Positions 1 to 9,462 of a stretch of 64,000 nucleotides of DNA are shown here, piece after piece. The stretch comes from an uncultured Roseobacter sp. (GTDB taxonomy: Bacteria > Pseudomonadota > Alphaproteobacteria > Rhodobacterales > Rhodobacteraceae), in contig NZ_CANLYL010000002.1 in assembly GCF_947495275.1 (NCBI RefSeq), positions 496,001-560,000 on the forward strand. The letters are read 5' to 3'. The notes under the pieces were generated by a model that searched no databases, was not told the DNA's origin, and saw only the letters and a list, made by a program, of their open reading frames with translations. A program made the translations under genes and the position numbers. Within the stretch, counting starts at the first letter, position 1; each line of letters starts with the position of its first letter.

Positions 1-1147
1 TCTGATGCATGTCAGTGTCCATGACGGTGATGTCTTCCATCATCGGAAAGGCCACGCCCTGACGGGCTTTGACCGCCGCGCGATCAGGTTTGTCCAGCCC
101 ATCCCAATCCGCGCCGCGCCACAGGCATTCGGTGACATGACCATAAGTTTCAGTAAGCCCGTAGACCTGTGTGACATTGAACCCCAGCGCTTCGATCTTG
201 CTGAGCGTCGCCGGGGCAGGGGGCGCGCCTGCCGTAAAAACCTCAACCACATGGCTGAAGTTGCGCCGATCTTGCGCAGGCGCATTGACCAGCATGTTGA
301 GCACGATGGGCGCACCCCCCAAATGGGTCACCCCCTGCTCTGCGATCGCGTCATAGATCGCAGGTGCCGTGATGTCGCGGCAACAGACGATCGTGCCACC
401 GATCAGGGGCATCATCCAGGTGTGGTTCCACCCATTGCAATGGAAAAGCGGCACAATTGTCAGGTAGATTGGGTGCAGGACCATGCGCCAGCTCACGACT
501 GTCCCCATGGTCATCAAATAAGCGCCCCGGTGATGATAGACGACACCTTTGGGGCGCCCGGTCGTGCCCGAGGTGTAGTTGAGCGCGAGGCTTTCCCACT
601 CATCCTCCGGCATGATCCAGTCGAAATTCGGATCGGCCCCCGCGAGCAAATCCTCGTAGACCTTGTGCTTGCCAGAGGCCGGGTAGCCGGCAGCTTCATC
701 AGGCACTTCAACAAGGATTGGTGGCGGGCCGTCCATCCTGTCGCACGCCGCTTCGGCCAATTCCAGGAACTGGCTGTCGACCATGACAATTTTCGCCTCG
801 CCGTGATCGAAGATGTAGCTCACGGTATCTACATCAAGCCGCGTGTTGATCGTGTTCAGAACCGCACCACATGCGGGCACGCCGAAATGGGCTTCGGCCT
901 GTGCGGTGACATTCGGAATAAGCGTGGCCACAACGTCGCCGGGATTGACGCCGAGCGTTGTCAGCGCGGATGCCAACCGCGTGCAGCGTTCATGGTACTG
1001 TGCATAAGTTGCGCGATGATCTGCATAAATCAGGGCGGTGTGATCCGCAAAGACATGGGCGGCACGACGCAGATGCGAGAGCGGTGTCAGTGGCACATAG
1101 TTCGCAGCACATTTCTCGAGCCCCGTTTCATCCCTCATCCAACCCAT
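1..1147 (-). CDS. Acyl-CoA synthetase / AMP-dependent ligase (3' end missing)
   Basis: ANL-superfamily ligase that would activate a carboxylic acid to its CoA thioester through an acyl-adenylate in the cytoplasm. The reverse strand reads open from ATG at 1147 to the window edge, giving about 382 N-terminal residues of a protein usually 520-550 long. The adenylate P-loop NYTSGTTGRPKG is visible near residue 190, followed by the core segment VYGLTETYGH near residue 330. A GGGAGG ribosome site lies about 6 bases before the ATG. The C-terminal lid domain is outside the window. The substrate is not readable; medium- or long-chain fatty acids, or methylmercaptopropionate as in DmdB-type ligases, are possible. 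Confidence 0.9.
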   Translation of the reverse strand, partial: MGWMRDETGLEKCAANYVPLTPLSHLRRAAHVFADHTALIYADHRATYAQYHERCTRLASALTTLGVNPGDVVATLIPNVTAQAEAHFGVPACGAVLNTINTRLDVDTVSYIFDHGEAKIVMVDSQFLELAEAACDRMDGPPPILVEVPDEAAGYPASGKHKVYEDLLAGADPNFDWIMPEDEWESLALNYTSGTTGRPKGVVYHHRGAYLMTMGTVVSWRMVLHPIYLTIVPLFHCNGWNHTWMMPLIGGTIVCCRDITAPAIYDAIAEQGVTHLGGAPIVLNMLVNAPAQDRRNFSHVVEVFTAGAPPAPATLSKIEALGFNVTQVYGLTETYGHVTECLWRGADWDGLDKPDRAAVKARQGVAFPMMEDITVMDTDMHQ

Positions 1148-1287
1148 GTTGTTTCCCTCCCGGTCTCTTTTTTGTAGTTTAGGCGCAACGCGGCTTCTAC
1201 GATATGGGTTTTGCGACATTTGAAAAGTGAATTGTCTTACATTTGGATCGCGCGTCGGGTCCCACAATACAACAGGGGGGTTGGTGG

Positions 1288-1944
1288 ATGATCATCTCTC
1301 GTGGTCGCAACTTTGTCTTTGTCCATATCCCCAAGACGGGCGGAACTTCCCTGGCGTTGGCACTTGAAGCACGCGCGATGAAGGATGATCTGCTGATCGG
1401 GGACACGCCAAAAGCCCGTAAACGAAAACGAAAGCTGGAAGGGCTGCGCCCAAGGGGTCGGCTTTGGAAGCACTCGACCCTGGCCGATATCGACGGCATT
1501 CTGGCGCCCGGGGATTTGGCGGAGATGTTTATCTTCACTCTGGTGCGCAATCCCTGGGACCGGCTGGTCAGCTACTATCATTGGCTCAGGGAACAGAGCT
1601 TCGATCATCCGAGTGTCGAAATCGCCAGATCAACAACGTTTGACGCCTTTCTACGCTCGGAGCCTGTTCAATCCAGTTTGCGGAATGCACCGGCAAGTCA
1701 CTATATGCGGGATGTAACCGGTGTCGAACGCTGCAATGCATTTGTCCGTCTGGAGAGATTTGAACAGGACGCGGCGCGTCTTGAGACGCATCTGGGGTTT
1801 GCGCTGTCACTGCCGCATATCAACCGATCAAAGCGCAATACGGACTACCGGGAATACTATGACGCCGAAACGCGCGCCCTTGTGGCCGACGTCTGTGCGG
1901 AAGACATCGCCCGTTTCGACTACCGCTTTGAACCGGACGAGTGA
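1288..1944 (+). CDS. Sulfotransferase-family protein
   Basis: Predicted 218-residue PAPS-dependent sulfotransferase of the carbohydrate sulfotransferase-like family. The 5'-phosphosulfate loop HIPKTGGTS sits at residues 13-21. The 3'-phosphate segment RNPWDRLVSYYHW starts near residue 87. A basic stretch, KARKRKRK, follows the first motif. I chose ATG 1288, behind a G-rich site, because the N-terminal beta strand then begins immediately; an in-frame ATG at 1243 is possible but adds no motif. The gene stands alone, so the acceptor (exopolysaccharide, lipid or small molecule) is unknown. No signal peptide or membrane segment is seen. Confidence 0.82.
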   Translation: MIISRGRNFVFVHIPKTGGTSLALALEARAMKDDLLIGDTPKARKRKRKLEGLRPRGRLWKHSTLADIDGILAPGDLAEMFIFTLVRNPWDRLVSYYHWLREQSFDHPSVEIARSTTFDAFLRSEPVQSSLRNAPASHYMRDVTGVERCNAFVRLERFEQDAARLETHLGFALSLPHINRSKRNTDYREYYDAETRALVADVCAEDIARFDYRFEPDE

Positions 1945-2177
1945 TTCTCGCAAAGAGCGAAATGGTTAACGGATTGGCTGCGATCTGTCGGTGTCGTTAG
2001 AAAACTGTTTCTTTTCCAGCGTCAATCCGATCCGTCGTGATCTCATTACCCAGCGTCGGCGATCCAATGCCCCAGATGCGCCGTAATCGCGGCCAAGCGC
2101 CGACATGCTTTGGTCGTTGTTTGGAAAGGATCGTAAAGCGTCGCTGCCAACTCCGACGCAACACAATGGGGATGAAG

Positions 2178-2858
2178 ATGAACATGTATCAACAGAGCTT
2201 GACTGCGTGGTCCAGGCTGGGGCGCTCAGTCCACAGCAAGAAGAACGCGCCGCCCGTCAGTCACGGCATCGTTGCCGGGACACGGGTCGCCTCAAATCTT
2301 GGTTGGCGTGTGGCGGAGGCGTTGACGGTGGGAGACAAGGTTCTGACGTTTGACAATGGGGTGCAAACGATCATGGACATTCAGCGGGCAACCTTGTGGG
2401 CTGATGGCACCGAAATCGCCAAAGGTCTCTGGCCGGTCGTGATACCTGCGGGCGCGCTTGGCAACGCGCAGGAGGTGACGTTGCTCCCAGATCAGGGCGT
2501 CATGCTGGAAAGCGAAGCGGCTTCGGACCCCTTGGGTGATCCTTTCGCCGTTGTGCCCGCACAGGCTTTGGAGGGACTGTGCGGCATACGCCGCAGCCCG
2601 CCGGCGCACCCGGTCGAATTGATCACCTTCTACTTTGCACGCGATGAGGTGATTTACATTGACGGCGGATTACTGATCCATTGTCCACGCAGTGTTGTGC
2701 ATTTGCAGGACATGATGGCACCGGAGGAAGTGCTCTATGAAGTTACCTCTGTGACGCAGGCCAGAGAAATCCTGAAAGACAGCGAAATGACCCGACAAGC
2801 ATTGGTCCAAAGCGGCGGCTATGTATTTGGGGCGACGGACATGGTTCTGGTCGCCTGA
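2178..2858 (+). CDS. Stand-alone Hint-domain protein without the catalytic Cys
   Basis: About 226 residues containing a Hint (Hedgehog/intein) fold. Block A is at residues 30-40 (GIVAGTRVAS), followed by VGDKVLTFDNG, and a His-containing segment GGLLIHCPRS lies towards the C terminus. In self-splicing Hint domains the first block begins with a nucleophilic Cys; here that position is Gly30, so autocleavage is unlikely. Similar proteins without the Cys are common in roseobacters as I recall. Four in-frame ATGs lie at 2166, 2172, 2178 and 2184. The GGGGATG stretch at 2168-2174 could serve as ribosome site only for the last of these, so the start is uncertain. Function unknown. Confidence 0.72.
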   Translation: MNMYQQSLTAWSRLGRSVHSKKNAPPVSHGIVAGTRVASNLGWRVAEALTVGDKVLTFDNGVQTIMDIQRATLWADGTEIAKGLWPVVIPAGALGNAQEVTLLPDQGVMLESEAASDPLGDPFAVVPAQALEGLCGIRRSPPAHPVELITFYFARDEVIYIDGGLLIHCPRSVVHLQDMMAPEEVLYEVTSVTQAREILKDSEMTRQALVQSGGYVFGATDMVLVA

Positions 2859-2903
2859 AGAGTTAACGCAAGACCTCGAGCAAAAACGCAGAGATAACTA
2901 GAA

Positions 2904-2925
2904 AGGGGGGCTGACAGACCCCCCT
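2904..2925 (-). terminator. Hairpin after the fatty-acid operon
   Basis: A perfect seven-pair stem (AGGGGGG at 2904-2910 with CCCCCCT at 2919-2925) and an 8-base loop. Read on the minus strand it comes 22 bases after the fadJ stop and is followed by TTTCT, so it best fits a terminator for the minus-strand operon. It may also block readthrough from the Hint gene, but there is no T run on that side. Confidence 0.6.
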
Positions 2926-2946
2926 CACAACTCAAACCTTTGTCGT

Positions 2947-5148
2947 TCAAGCTGCGTTGGCGGTTTTGTCAAAACGACCGTAGAAGCTTTGGTTTTTTGC
3001 TGCCATTTCCCGCAAAAGATCAGGGCAGGCAAATCGATCACCATAGTTGGCTGTCAACTGGTCGCAACGCTCCGACGCATAGGCCGCACCCAGCATGTCG
3101 AGCCAGCTTAGCGGCCCGCCCGACCAAGGTGCAAAACCCCACCCCAGGATTGCGCCCACGTCGCCCTCACGGATGTCCATCAGCACACCTTCCTCCAGCG
3201 CGCGGACGGCCTCCAGCGACTGCGAAAACAGCAAACGGTGCTGAACATCCGTCAGTTCCGGTTGGTCTTCGGTGGTCGGATATTTGGCGTCGAGACCCTC
3301 CCAGAGACCCTGCCGCTTGCCTTTTTCGTCATAGCTGTAAAAACCGGCCGATGATTTACGGCCCAAGCGGCCTTCACCTTCCATCCAGAAGATCACATCG
3401 TCCACTGCAGCGTCAGGATAGGCATCGCCCATCGCCGCCTTGGTCGCGCGCGCGATCTTGGCACCGAGGTCGATAGAGGTCTCATCGACCAGTTGCAGTG
3501 GCCCAAGCGGCATACCCACCAGGCGCGCGGCGTTTTCGATCAGCGCAGGCTCGACGCCTTCCGCGACCATACGGATACCTTCATTGATGTAGGGGATGAT
3601 GCAGCGATTGGCATAGAAGAACCGTGCGTCATTCACCACAATAGGTGTCTTGCGGATCTGGCGTACATAGTCGAGCGCTTTGGCGACCGCGCGGTCTCCG
3701 GTGCCTTTGCCCTTGATGATCTCCACCAGCAGCATCTTTTCAACAGGCGAGAAGAAATGGATGCCAATGAACTGCTCCGGTCGGCTCGCCGCTTTGGCCA
3801 GTTCCGTGATCGGCAGGGTGGAGGTATTGGAGGCAAAGATGCAGTCTTCGGGGATCACCGCCTCGACGCGTCGCGTCATCTCGGCCTTGACCTTCGGGTC
3901 TTCGAACACGGCCTCGATGATCAGATCGCAGCCCTTCAACGCGTCGAGATCGGTGGTGGCTGTGATGAGGCTGAGCAGCTGTTCCTTTTTCTCCGGCGTG
4001 GTTTTCTTGCGTGCGATGCCTTTGTCGGCGAACGTCGCCGTATAGGCCTTGCCTTTGTCGGCAGCCTCTTGCGTCTGGTCGATCAGCACTACTTCGATGC
4101 CCGCCTGCGCCGAGACCAGCGAAATGCCCGCGCCCATCATGCCTGCGCCGAGAACACCCAGTTTTTTCACCCTCTGGTCGGCCACATCCTGCGGTCGCAC
4201 AGCACCTTTCTCAAGCGCTTCCTTGTTAATGAAGAGCGAGCGGATCATCGCCTCGGACGAGGGGTTCATCAGCACCGAAGTGAACCAACGTGCTTCGACT
4301 TTTAATGCCGTGTCGAAAGGCACAAGTGCACCCTCATAGACGGCAGAGAGCAGCGCCTTGGCGGCAGGATAAACCCCTTGGGTCTTGCCGTTGACCATCG
4401 CTGAAGCGCCGACGAAGGTCATGAAACCAGCCGGATGATAGGGCGCGCCACCGGGCATTTTGTAGCCCTTGGCGTCCCAGGGTTTCACCAGATCAGCGTC
4501 CTTAGCCTCAAGCACCCAGACACGGGCATCGGCCATCGGATCATCGGACACCTCGTCAATGAGGCCCGCCGACTTGGCCTTCGCAGGATCGACCAACTTG
4601 CCTTCAAGCAGGAACGGAGAGGCCGCCATGGCACCCATCTTGCGTACCAGACGGGTTGTACCGCCAGCACCGGGAAAAATGCCGACCATGATCTCGGGCA
4701 GGCCAATTTTCGCCTTTGGATTGTTCGCCGCGAAGATGCGATGGCAGGAAAGCGGCAACTCCAACCCAATACCCAATGCTGTACCAGGTAGCACGCAGGC
4801 GATGGGTTTGCCGCCCTTGAGTGTCTTGGGGTCCATGCCTGCGCGTTCGATCTTGCGCAGCAGCGCGTGCATGTTCATCACACCTTCGAATAGTCCCCTG
4901 GCGGGCTCTTGCCCGGCATCGGATTTCATCTTGGCAATCAGGTTCAAATCCATCCCCCCGGCAAAGGACCCTTCCTTGCCAGATGTCAAAACGATGCCCT
5001 TCACGGCCTCATCGGCGATCGCCTCGCTCATCAGCTTGTCAATCTCGCTGAGCCCTTCGTAGGACATAACGTTCATGGATTTGCCGGGAACGTCCCAGGT
5101 AATGGTGGCGATGCCGTCGCCATCTGTCGTCATGGAAAACTCGGTCAT
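2947..5148 (-). CDS. fadJ: FadB/FadJ-type enoyl-CoA hydratase/3-hydroxyacyl-CoA dehydrogenase
   Basis: Multifunctional beta-oxidation enzyme of 733 residues. The N-terminal crotonase domain (about 1-190) keeps the two catalytic Glu segments GLELPLSCH and LPEIMVGIFPGAGG. A linker leads to a Rossmann NAD domain starting KKLGVLGAGMMGAG near residue 320, then the catalytic IHFFSPVEKM, and the helical dehydrogenase C-terminal domains. It converts 2-enoyl-CoA to 3-ketoacyl-CoA for the thiolase encoded two genes upstream. The chosen ATG has an AAAGGA site and overlaps the previous stop as ATGA, implying translational coupling. It is the last gene of the operon. Trifunctional FadB versus anaerobic-type FadJ cannot be decided by eye. 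Confidence 0.93.
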   Translation of the reverse strand: MTEFSMTTDGDGIATITWDVPGKSMNVMSYEGLSEIDKLMSEAIADEAVKGIVLTSGKEGSFAGGMDLNLIAKMKSDAGQEPARGLFEGVMNMHALLRKIERAGMDPKTLKGGKPIACVLPGTALGIGLELPLSCHRIFAANNPKAKIGLPEIMVGIFPGAGGTTRLVRKMGAMAASPFLLEGKLVDPAKAKSAGLIDEVSDDPMADARVWVLEAKDADLVKPWDAKGYKMPGGAPYHPAGFMTFVGASAMVNGKTQGVYPAAKALLSAVYEGALVPFDTALKVEARWFTSVLMNPSSEAMIRSLFINKEALEKGAVRPQDVADQRVKKLGVLGAGMMGAGISLVSAQAGIEVVLIDQTQEAADKGKAYTATFADKGIARKKTTPEKKEQLLSLITATTDLDALKGCDLIIEAVFEDPKVKAEMTRRVEAVIPEDCIFASNTSTLPITELAKAASRPEQFIGIHFFSPVEKMLLVEIIKGKGTGDRAVAKALDYVRQIRKTPIVVNDARFFYANRCIIPYINEGIRMVAEGVEPALIENAARLVGMPLGPLQLVDETSIDLGAKIARATKAAMGDAYPDAAVDDVIFWMEGEGRLGRKSSAGFYSYDEKGKRQGLWEGLDAKYPTTEDQPELTDVQHRLLFSQSLEAVRALEEGVLMDIREGDVGAILGWGFAPWSGGPLSWLDMLGAAYASERCDQLTANYGDRFACPDLLREMAAKNQSFYGRFDKTANAA

Positions 5149-6095
5149 GTCCGGGTCCTTTCTTGGATTGTTCGAAGTGTCACCAGCGCCTTGGCAGGCT
5201 TTGGGACGATGTAGGGGAATTTGGTGTTGCTCAGCGAATTGGTCACCGATTTGAGGTACCAGTCGGTGCCCTGGCGCTTGAGCACCATGCGGGATTTGAT
5301 CGGGCCGTAAACGCTTTTCATTCCGGAACAGAATTCGGTCGCATGATAACCGCAAAGCAAATCACCGGAGATGAATTCGGCCTTTTCGGCGTATCTGACG
5401 AGATGATCACCACCTTGCGCGACCACGCTTTCACGCAGATCATCGAAGAACAGGCGCACCTCCTCCTGAGACCGGATAACCACATCGGAACGCTCGGTGT
5501 GCCATGTGTAGGGAAACATTAAAAAGCTGCAGTAGGTTTCAAAATCATCCGCGTTGTTTGCTTCGGACAAGCCGTCAATGAAGGTCTGATAGAGGGTGAG
5601 GGGCGCCACTGCATGCTTTCGCACGTCATCTTCCGCAGAGCTTGCACCGAAATGTCGCGAGGCGTCCTGCGCCACACGGGGGACGTGAATCGGCCACTTC
5701 GAGTTGCTCAACATGCTTTCGAGTTCCAGCATTTTCCAGATTCCATCTTCCAACATCAGCACCATGCGGCTCGCATAGGTTTCAATCACCGGGGTTGCGT
5801 CTTTGAGGGAATGCGTGACGTGATGGCCCGCAATATAGTTTTCCCCCAAAAACGACGCGTCAGTCGCCAGCCGTACCCAATTCGTGACGCCGAGCCCTCG
5901 AAGTGTTGCGCCGTAAACCTTGAAGCCTTCCGCAAGATCCTCTTCGGTCTCCACGATCACTTCGCTGTTCACGGTACGACGCAGGTACGGCAGTTTGGTC
6001 CTTTCCAGCGCCGTCGCCACGTCTCCCATCATGGTGGCCGTCGACAGCGCGTCCAACACCCCCTGATAGATTGACATGGCTTCGGCGCTGGTCAC
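5145..6095 (-). CDS. Tandem NTF2-like protein in the beta-oxidation operon
   Basis: A 316-residue soluble protein made of two NTF2/SnoaL-like halves of about 155 residues. The halves end in matching segments, SNSKWPIHVP near residue 133 and SNTKFPYIVP near residue 297, so it looks like an internal duplication. Each half has the order long helix, Arg- and Tyr-bearing middle, and strands ending in LELESM or LKSVTN. No catalytic motif is recognised. The start is GTG 6095, just after the thiolase stop; ATG 6077 is an alternative. The stop overlaps the fadJ start by four bases. The position suggests a role with acyl-CoA intermediates, for example as an isomerase, hydratase or ligand binder, but this is inference. 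Confidence 0.75.
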   Translation of the reverse strand: MTSAEAMSIYQGVLDALSTATMMGDVATALERTKLPYLRRTVNSEVIVETEEDLAEGFKVYGATLRGLGVTNWVRLATDASFLGENYIAGHHVTHSLKDATPVIETYASRMVLMLEDGIWKMLELESMLSNSKWPIHVPRVAQDASRHFGASSAEDDVRKHAVAPLTLYQTFIDGLSEANNADDFETYCSFLMFPYTWHTERSDVVIRSQEEVRLFFDDLRESVVAQGGDHLVRYAEKAEFISGDLLCGYHATEFCSGMKSVYGPIKSRMVLKRQGTDWYLKSVTNSLSNTKFPYIVPKPAKALVTLRTIQERTRT

Positions 6096-6098
6096 TTA

Positions 6099-7310
6099 TC
6101 AGACCCGCTCGATGATCGTCGCCGCTCCCATTCCTGATGCGATACATAATGTGGCCAGACCAACTTCCTTGTCGGCACGTTCCATTTCATCAAGCAGAGT
6201 GCCGATGATCATCGCTCCCGTAGCGCCCAACGGGTGGCCCATGGCGATGGAACCGCCGTTTACGTTGACCTTTTCACTTTCCACATCAAAGGCTTGCATG
6301 AATCTCAGGACTACAGCGGCGAAGGCCTCATTGACTTCAAAGAGGTCGATATCCTTGATGTTCATGCCATTGTCGGCGAGGATTTTTTCGGTCACGGGCA
6401 CCGGACCGGTCAGCATGATGGTCGGGTCCGTTCCGATCTTCGCGGTGGCCCTGATGCGCGCGCGGGGTGTCAGCCCGTATTTCTCGCCAAAGGCTTTGGA
6501 ACCGATCAGAACGGCTGCCGCCCCATCCACGATGCCAGAAGAATTGCCTGCATGGTGAATGTGATTGATCTTTTCCAGATGCGGATACTTCATCAGGGCA
6601 ACCTTGTCGAAGCCCGGCATCACCTCACCCATGGCCTGAAAGGCGGGATTGAGGCCACCAAGCGATTGCATATCCGTCTGCGGACGCATGTATTCGTCGT
6701 GATCGAGGATCGGCAGGCTGTTCTGGTCACGGATTTCGATGACGGATTTGGCAAAGCGCTTCTCGTCCCATGCCATTTTGGCACGGCGCTGGGATTCCAC
6801 GGCCAACTGATCGGCGTCATCGCGGCTGAAGCCGTATTCTGTGGCGATGATGTCTGCGCTAATACCTTGAGGAACAAAGTACTTTTCCATTGCCAGAGTT
6901 GGATCCACGGCAATGGCCGCGCCGTCGGACCCCATGGCCACGCGGCCCATCATTTCCACGCCGCCAGCGATATAGGCCTCGCCCGCGCCGCCTTTGACCT
7001 GGTTGGCGGCAAGGTTCACGGCTTCCATGCCAGAGGCACAAAAGCGGTTGATGGCAAGGCCGGGAATGCGCTCGTCGAGATCAGAGGCCAGCACGGCCGA
7101 ACGGGCCAGACAGCCGCCCTGTTCCATGACCTGGGTGACGTTACCCCAGATCACGTCCTCGACGGCGTGGCCTTCCAGATTATTGCGCTCTTTCACGGCA
7201 TTCAACGTTTGCGCGGACAGGCGCAGTGACGTGACTTCATGCAGGCTGCCATCCTTACGGCCCTTGCCCCGTGGCGTGCGCAACGCGTCATAGATATAGG
7301 CTTCTGTCAT
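6099..7310 (-). CDS. Acetyl-CoA C-acyltransferase (thiolase)
   Basis: A 403-residue type II thiolase that cleaves 3-ketoacyl-CoA with CoA, the last step of beta-oxidation. Active-site residues are visible: nucleophile Cys91 in NRFCASGMEAV, His359 in GHPLGATGA and Cys389 in CIASGMGAA. Full length for the family. The gene lies between the GST and the tandem NTF2 gene, three bases before the latter's GTG, inside the same minus-strand operon as fadJ. The FadA/FadI class is more likely than biosynthetic PhaA, judging from the operon. The symbol is left empty because the subgroup was not tested. Confidence 0.93.
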   Translation of the reverse strand: MTEAYIYDALRTPRGKGRKDGSLHEVTSLRLSAQTLNAVKERNNLEGHAVEDVIWGNVTQVMEQGGCLARSAVLASDLDERIPGLAINRFCASGMEAVNLAANQVKGGAGEAYIAGGVEMMGRVAMGSDGAAIAVDPTLAMEKYFVPQGISADIIATEYGFSRDDADQLAVESQRRAKMAWDEKRFAKSVIEIRDQNSLPILDHDEYMRPQTDMQSLGGLNPAFQAMGEVMPGFDKVALMKYPHLEKINHIHHAGNSSGIVDGAAAVLIGSKAFGEKYGLTPRARIRATAKIGTDPTIMLTGPVPVTEKILADNGMNIKDIDLFEVNEAFAAVVLRFMQAFDVESEKVNVNGGSIAMGHPLGATGAMIIGTLLDEMERADKEVGLATLCIASGMGAATIIERV

Positions 7311-7379
7311 GGGTGTCTCCTTTTCGCGCGCATAGGCGCGGCTATTTTGGTCGGGCGCAGTTTGGCGCCGTAGTTCATG

Positions 7380-8018
7380 TCAGGCCCGATCAGCAGGGCT
7401 GCCGGGCATCAGATCATAGGGGTGTTTCCACCCGGGCGTGTTGGAAACTCGTGTGAGCCAGGCGTCGATATGGGGCCAGTCCACCCGGTCAAATCCAAAG
7501 CTTTCCGGGTAGTAGAGATAGCCGCAACAACACAGGTCCGCGTTTGTGATCTCGTCGCCGACAATCCAGTCACGCTCTGCAAGATGGTCGTTCAAAATCG
7601 CGTAGGCCGCCTTGAGACGCCCCTGATTGAAGGCGATGACCTCCCTAGGGCGCTTGTCCTCTGGCAGGAAATGCATCAGAAACCGCGTCGGGCCCGCAAC
7701 CGAGCTGAACTTGTGATTATCCCACAGTACCCAGCGCAGGATTTCGCGGCGCTCAGTGGCATCCTTGCCCGCGAACTTTCCTGACTTTTCAGATACATAA
7801 TCCTGAATAACCCCGGATTGGGTCAGGCGGATGTCGCCGTCTACCATCACCGGCACCTCGCCCATGCTGTTGACGTTTGCGCGGTACTCCGGCGTGCGAG
7901 CCTCACCGCCAAAGAAATCCACCTTTACAGGCTCCCAGTTGAGTCCGGAAAGTTCAAGAGCAAGGGCCGCCTTATAGGCATTGCCGCTTTCGCCAAAGCA
8001 ATAAAGTTGGATGGTCAT
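7380..8018 (-). CDS. Glutathione S-transferase family protein
   Basis: A 212-residue cytosolic GST-fold protein. The N-terminal thioredoxin-like domain (about 1-80) contains [11 protein letters not shown], where a Ser in the CxxS/S-type active-site loop could activate glutathione, and the cis-Pro segment [10 protein letters not shown]. An all-helical C-terminal domain follows. The start overlaps the stop of the upstream acyl-CoA dehydrogenase as ATGA, so the two are probably translated together. The stop is 69 bases before the thiolase start. A substrate within acyl-CoA metabolism is not known; detoxification of an unsaturated intermediate is one possibility. Confidence 0.88.
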   Translation of the reverse strand: MTIQLYCFGESGNAYKAALALELSGLNWEPVKVDFFGGEARTPEYRANVNSMGEVPVMVDGDIRLTQSGVIQDYVSEKSGKFAGKDATERREILRWVLWDNHKFSSVAGPTRFLMHFLPEDKRPREVIAFNQGRLKAAYAILNDHLAERDWIVGDEITNADLCCCGYLYYPESFGFDRVDWPHIDAWLTRVSNTPGWKHPYDLMPGSPADRA

Positions 8019-9172
8019 AGGGTCCTCGCAATCAGTTCTTTCATGATCTCATTTGTGCCGCCGTAGATGCGTTGCACGCGGGCATCGGCCCACATCTCGG
8101 CCACGGCATATTCTTGCATGAAGCCGTAGCCGCCATGCAGTTGCACGCAATCGTCCAGTACGTCGCATTGCGTGTCGGTGAGCCAGTATTTGCACATCGC
8201 TGCGCGCTCGACGGTAAGGTTGCCTTGCAAATGCTCGGCGATGCATTGATCCAGAAAGGCACGCGCCACGGCTGCGCGTGTCTTGCATTCGGCCAGTTTG
8301 AAGCGCGTGTTCTGGAACTGGGTCAAGGGCCCGCCGAAAGCTTCGCGTTCCTTGCAATAGGTGATGGTGCGCTCGACGGCCCCCTCCATTGCACCGACAG
8401 CTCCGCAGCCGATGATCAGACGTTCCTGGGGCAGTTGCTGCATCATCTGATAGAACCCCTGACCCTCTTCACCGCCCAGAATGTTCTCTGGTGGGATCGC
8501 AACGTCATCGAAAAACAGCTCGGAGGTGTCGGCGGCATGCAGGCCGACCTTGTCCAGATTGCGCCCGCGGGAAAAGCCCTGTGCGCCATCGGTTTCCACG
8601 ATAACCAGAGAGACCCCTTTGGACCCCTCATTCGGGTCGGTCTTGGCGGCAACGATGATCAGGTTCGCGTGCTGGCCATTGGTGATGAAAGTCTTTTGGC
8701 CAGACAACCGATAGGCATTGCCGTCCTGCACGGCCTTGGTCTTGATGTTTTGCACGTCCGAGCCGGTGGAGGGTTCGGTCATGGCGAGTGCCCCCACCAG
8801 TTCGCCGGAGACCATCCTGGGCAGCCAGCGCTTCTTCTGATTTTCCGTACCATAGGCCAATACGTAATGGGCCACGATGCCGGAGTGGATACCATGCCCC
8901 CAGCTGGCCAGATTGGCGCGCGACGCTTCGATGAGGATTGCGGCCTCGTGCCCGAAATCGCCGCCCGGGCCGCCGTATGCTTCGGGCACCGAGGGGCAGA
9001 GCAGACCCAACTCCCCGGCCTCAGCCCAGGTTTCACGGTCCATCTGTCCCTGCTTGCGCCATTTCTCGAATTTAGGCGCCCATTCATTGGTGATGAACTG
9101 CGCCGTCATCTGGGCAATCATGTGGTGCTCTTCGGTCATCCAACCGCCGGCATCATTCAATCCGTCTTTCAT
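8015..9172 (-). CDS. Acyl-CoA dehydrogenase
   Basis: A flavin-dependent acyl-CoA dehydrogenase of 385 residues that introduces the alpha-beta double bond and passes electrons to ETF. It shows the signature segment [12 protein letters not shown], a flavin-contact region [11 protein letters not shown] and the C-terminal [12 protein letters not shown] that carries the usual catalytic Glu region. ATG 9172 was chosen because GGGGGAG lies eight bases upstream. ATG 9199, overlapping the previous stop as ATGA, would add nine residues. The chain-length class is unclear. It is in the same operon as a second, larger dehydrogenase. Confidence 0.92.
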   Translation of the reverse strand: MKDGLNDAGGWMTEEHHMIAQMTAQFITNEWAPKFEKWRKQGQMDRETWAEAGELGLLCPSVPEAYGGPGGDFGHEAAILIEASRANLASWGHGIHSGIVAHYVLAYGTENQKKRWLPRMVSGELVGALAMTEPSTGSDVQNIKTKAVQDGNAYRLSGQKTFITNGQHANLIIVAAKTDPNEGSKGVSLVIVETDGAQGFSRGRNLDKVGLHAADTSELFFDDVAIPPENILGGEEGQGFYQMMQQLPQERLIIGCGAVGAMEGAVERTITYCKEREAFGGPLTQFQNTRFKLAECKTRAAVARAFLDQCIAEHLQGNLTVERAAMCKYWLTDTQCDVLDDCVQLHGGYGFMQEYAVAEMWADARVQRIYGGTNEIMKELIARTL

Positions 9173-9195
9173 CCCGTGCTCTCCCCCGGAAGCGC

Positions 9196-9408
9196 TCATT
9201 TCTTGCGCGCGTCCAGCTCAGAATTGAACAACCTCAGCCGATGGCCAAAAGTCTCTTCGTTGATGACACTGTCGAAATTCTCAAACAGAAACGACAGCGC
9301 TTCTCCCTCATCCAGACCGGCATCCCCAGCAAAACGTTTCAGCCTGCGATACCCGTCCTCTGTCATCGCAACAGGAAAACGACGGGTGAGACGAAAACGT
9401 TTGGGCAT
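9196..9408 (-). CDS. Small ribbon-helix-helix-like protein
   Basis: Seventy residues, strongly basic at the N terminus ([14 protein letters not shown]), then two predicted helices ([15 protein letters not shown] and [16 protein letters not shown]). This strand-helix-helix order resembles ribbon-helix-helix DNA-binding proteins, but no family was identified. AAAGGA eight bases before ATG 9408 supports the start; ATG 9435 would add nine residues. It sits between two acyl-CoA dehydrogenase genes, 54 bases after one and next to the other. It could be an operon-linked regulator or a short adaptor. Confidence 0.6.
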   Translation of the reverse strand: MPKRFRLTRRFPVAMTEDGYRRLKRFAGDAGLDEGEALSFLFENFDSVINEETFGHRLRLFNSELDARKK

Positions 9409-9462
9409 GGGCGCGTCCTTTGCAGCGGTAGGCAAGGTGGGTTTCAGCCCACCTGACCGACA

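Noticed and set aside
5-1177. A 390-codon plus-strand frame at the window start
   Set aside because: The minus strand encodes an acyl-CoA synthetase with its AMP motif; the plus frame is its shadow.
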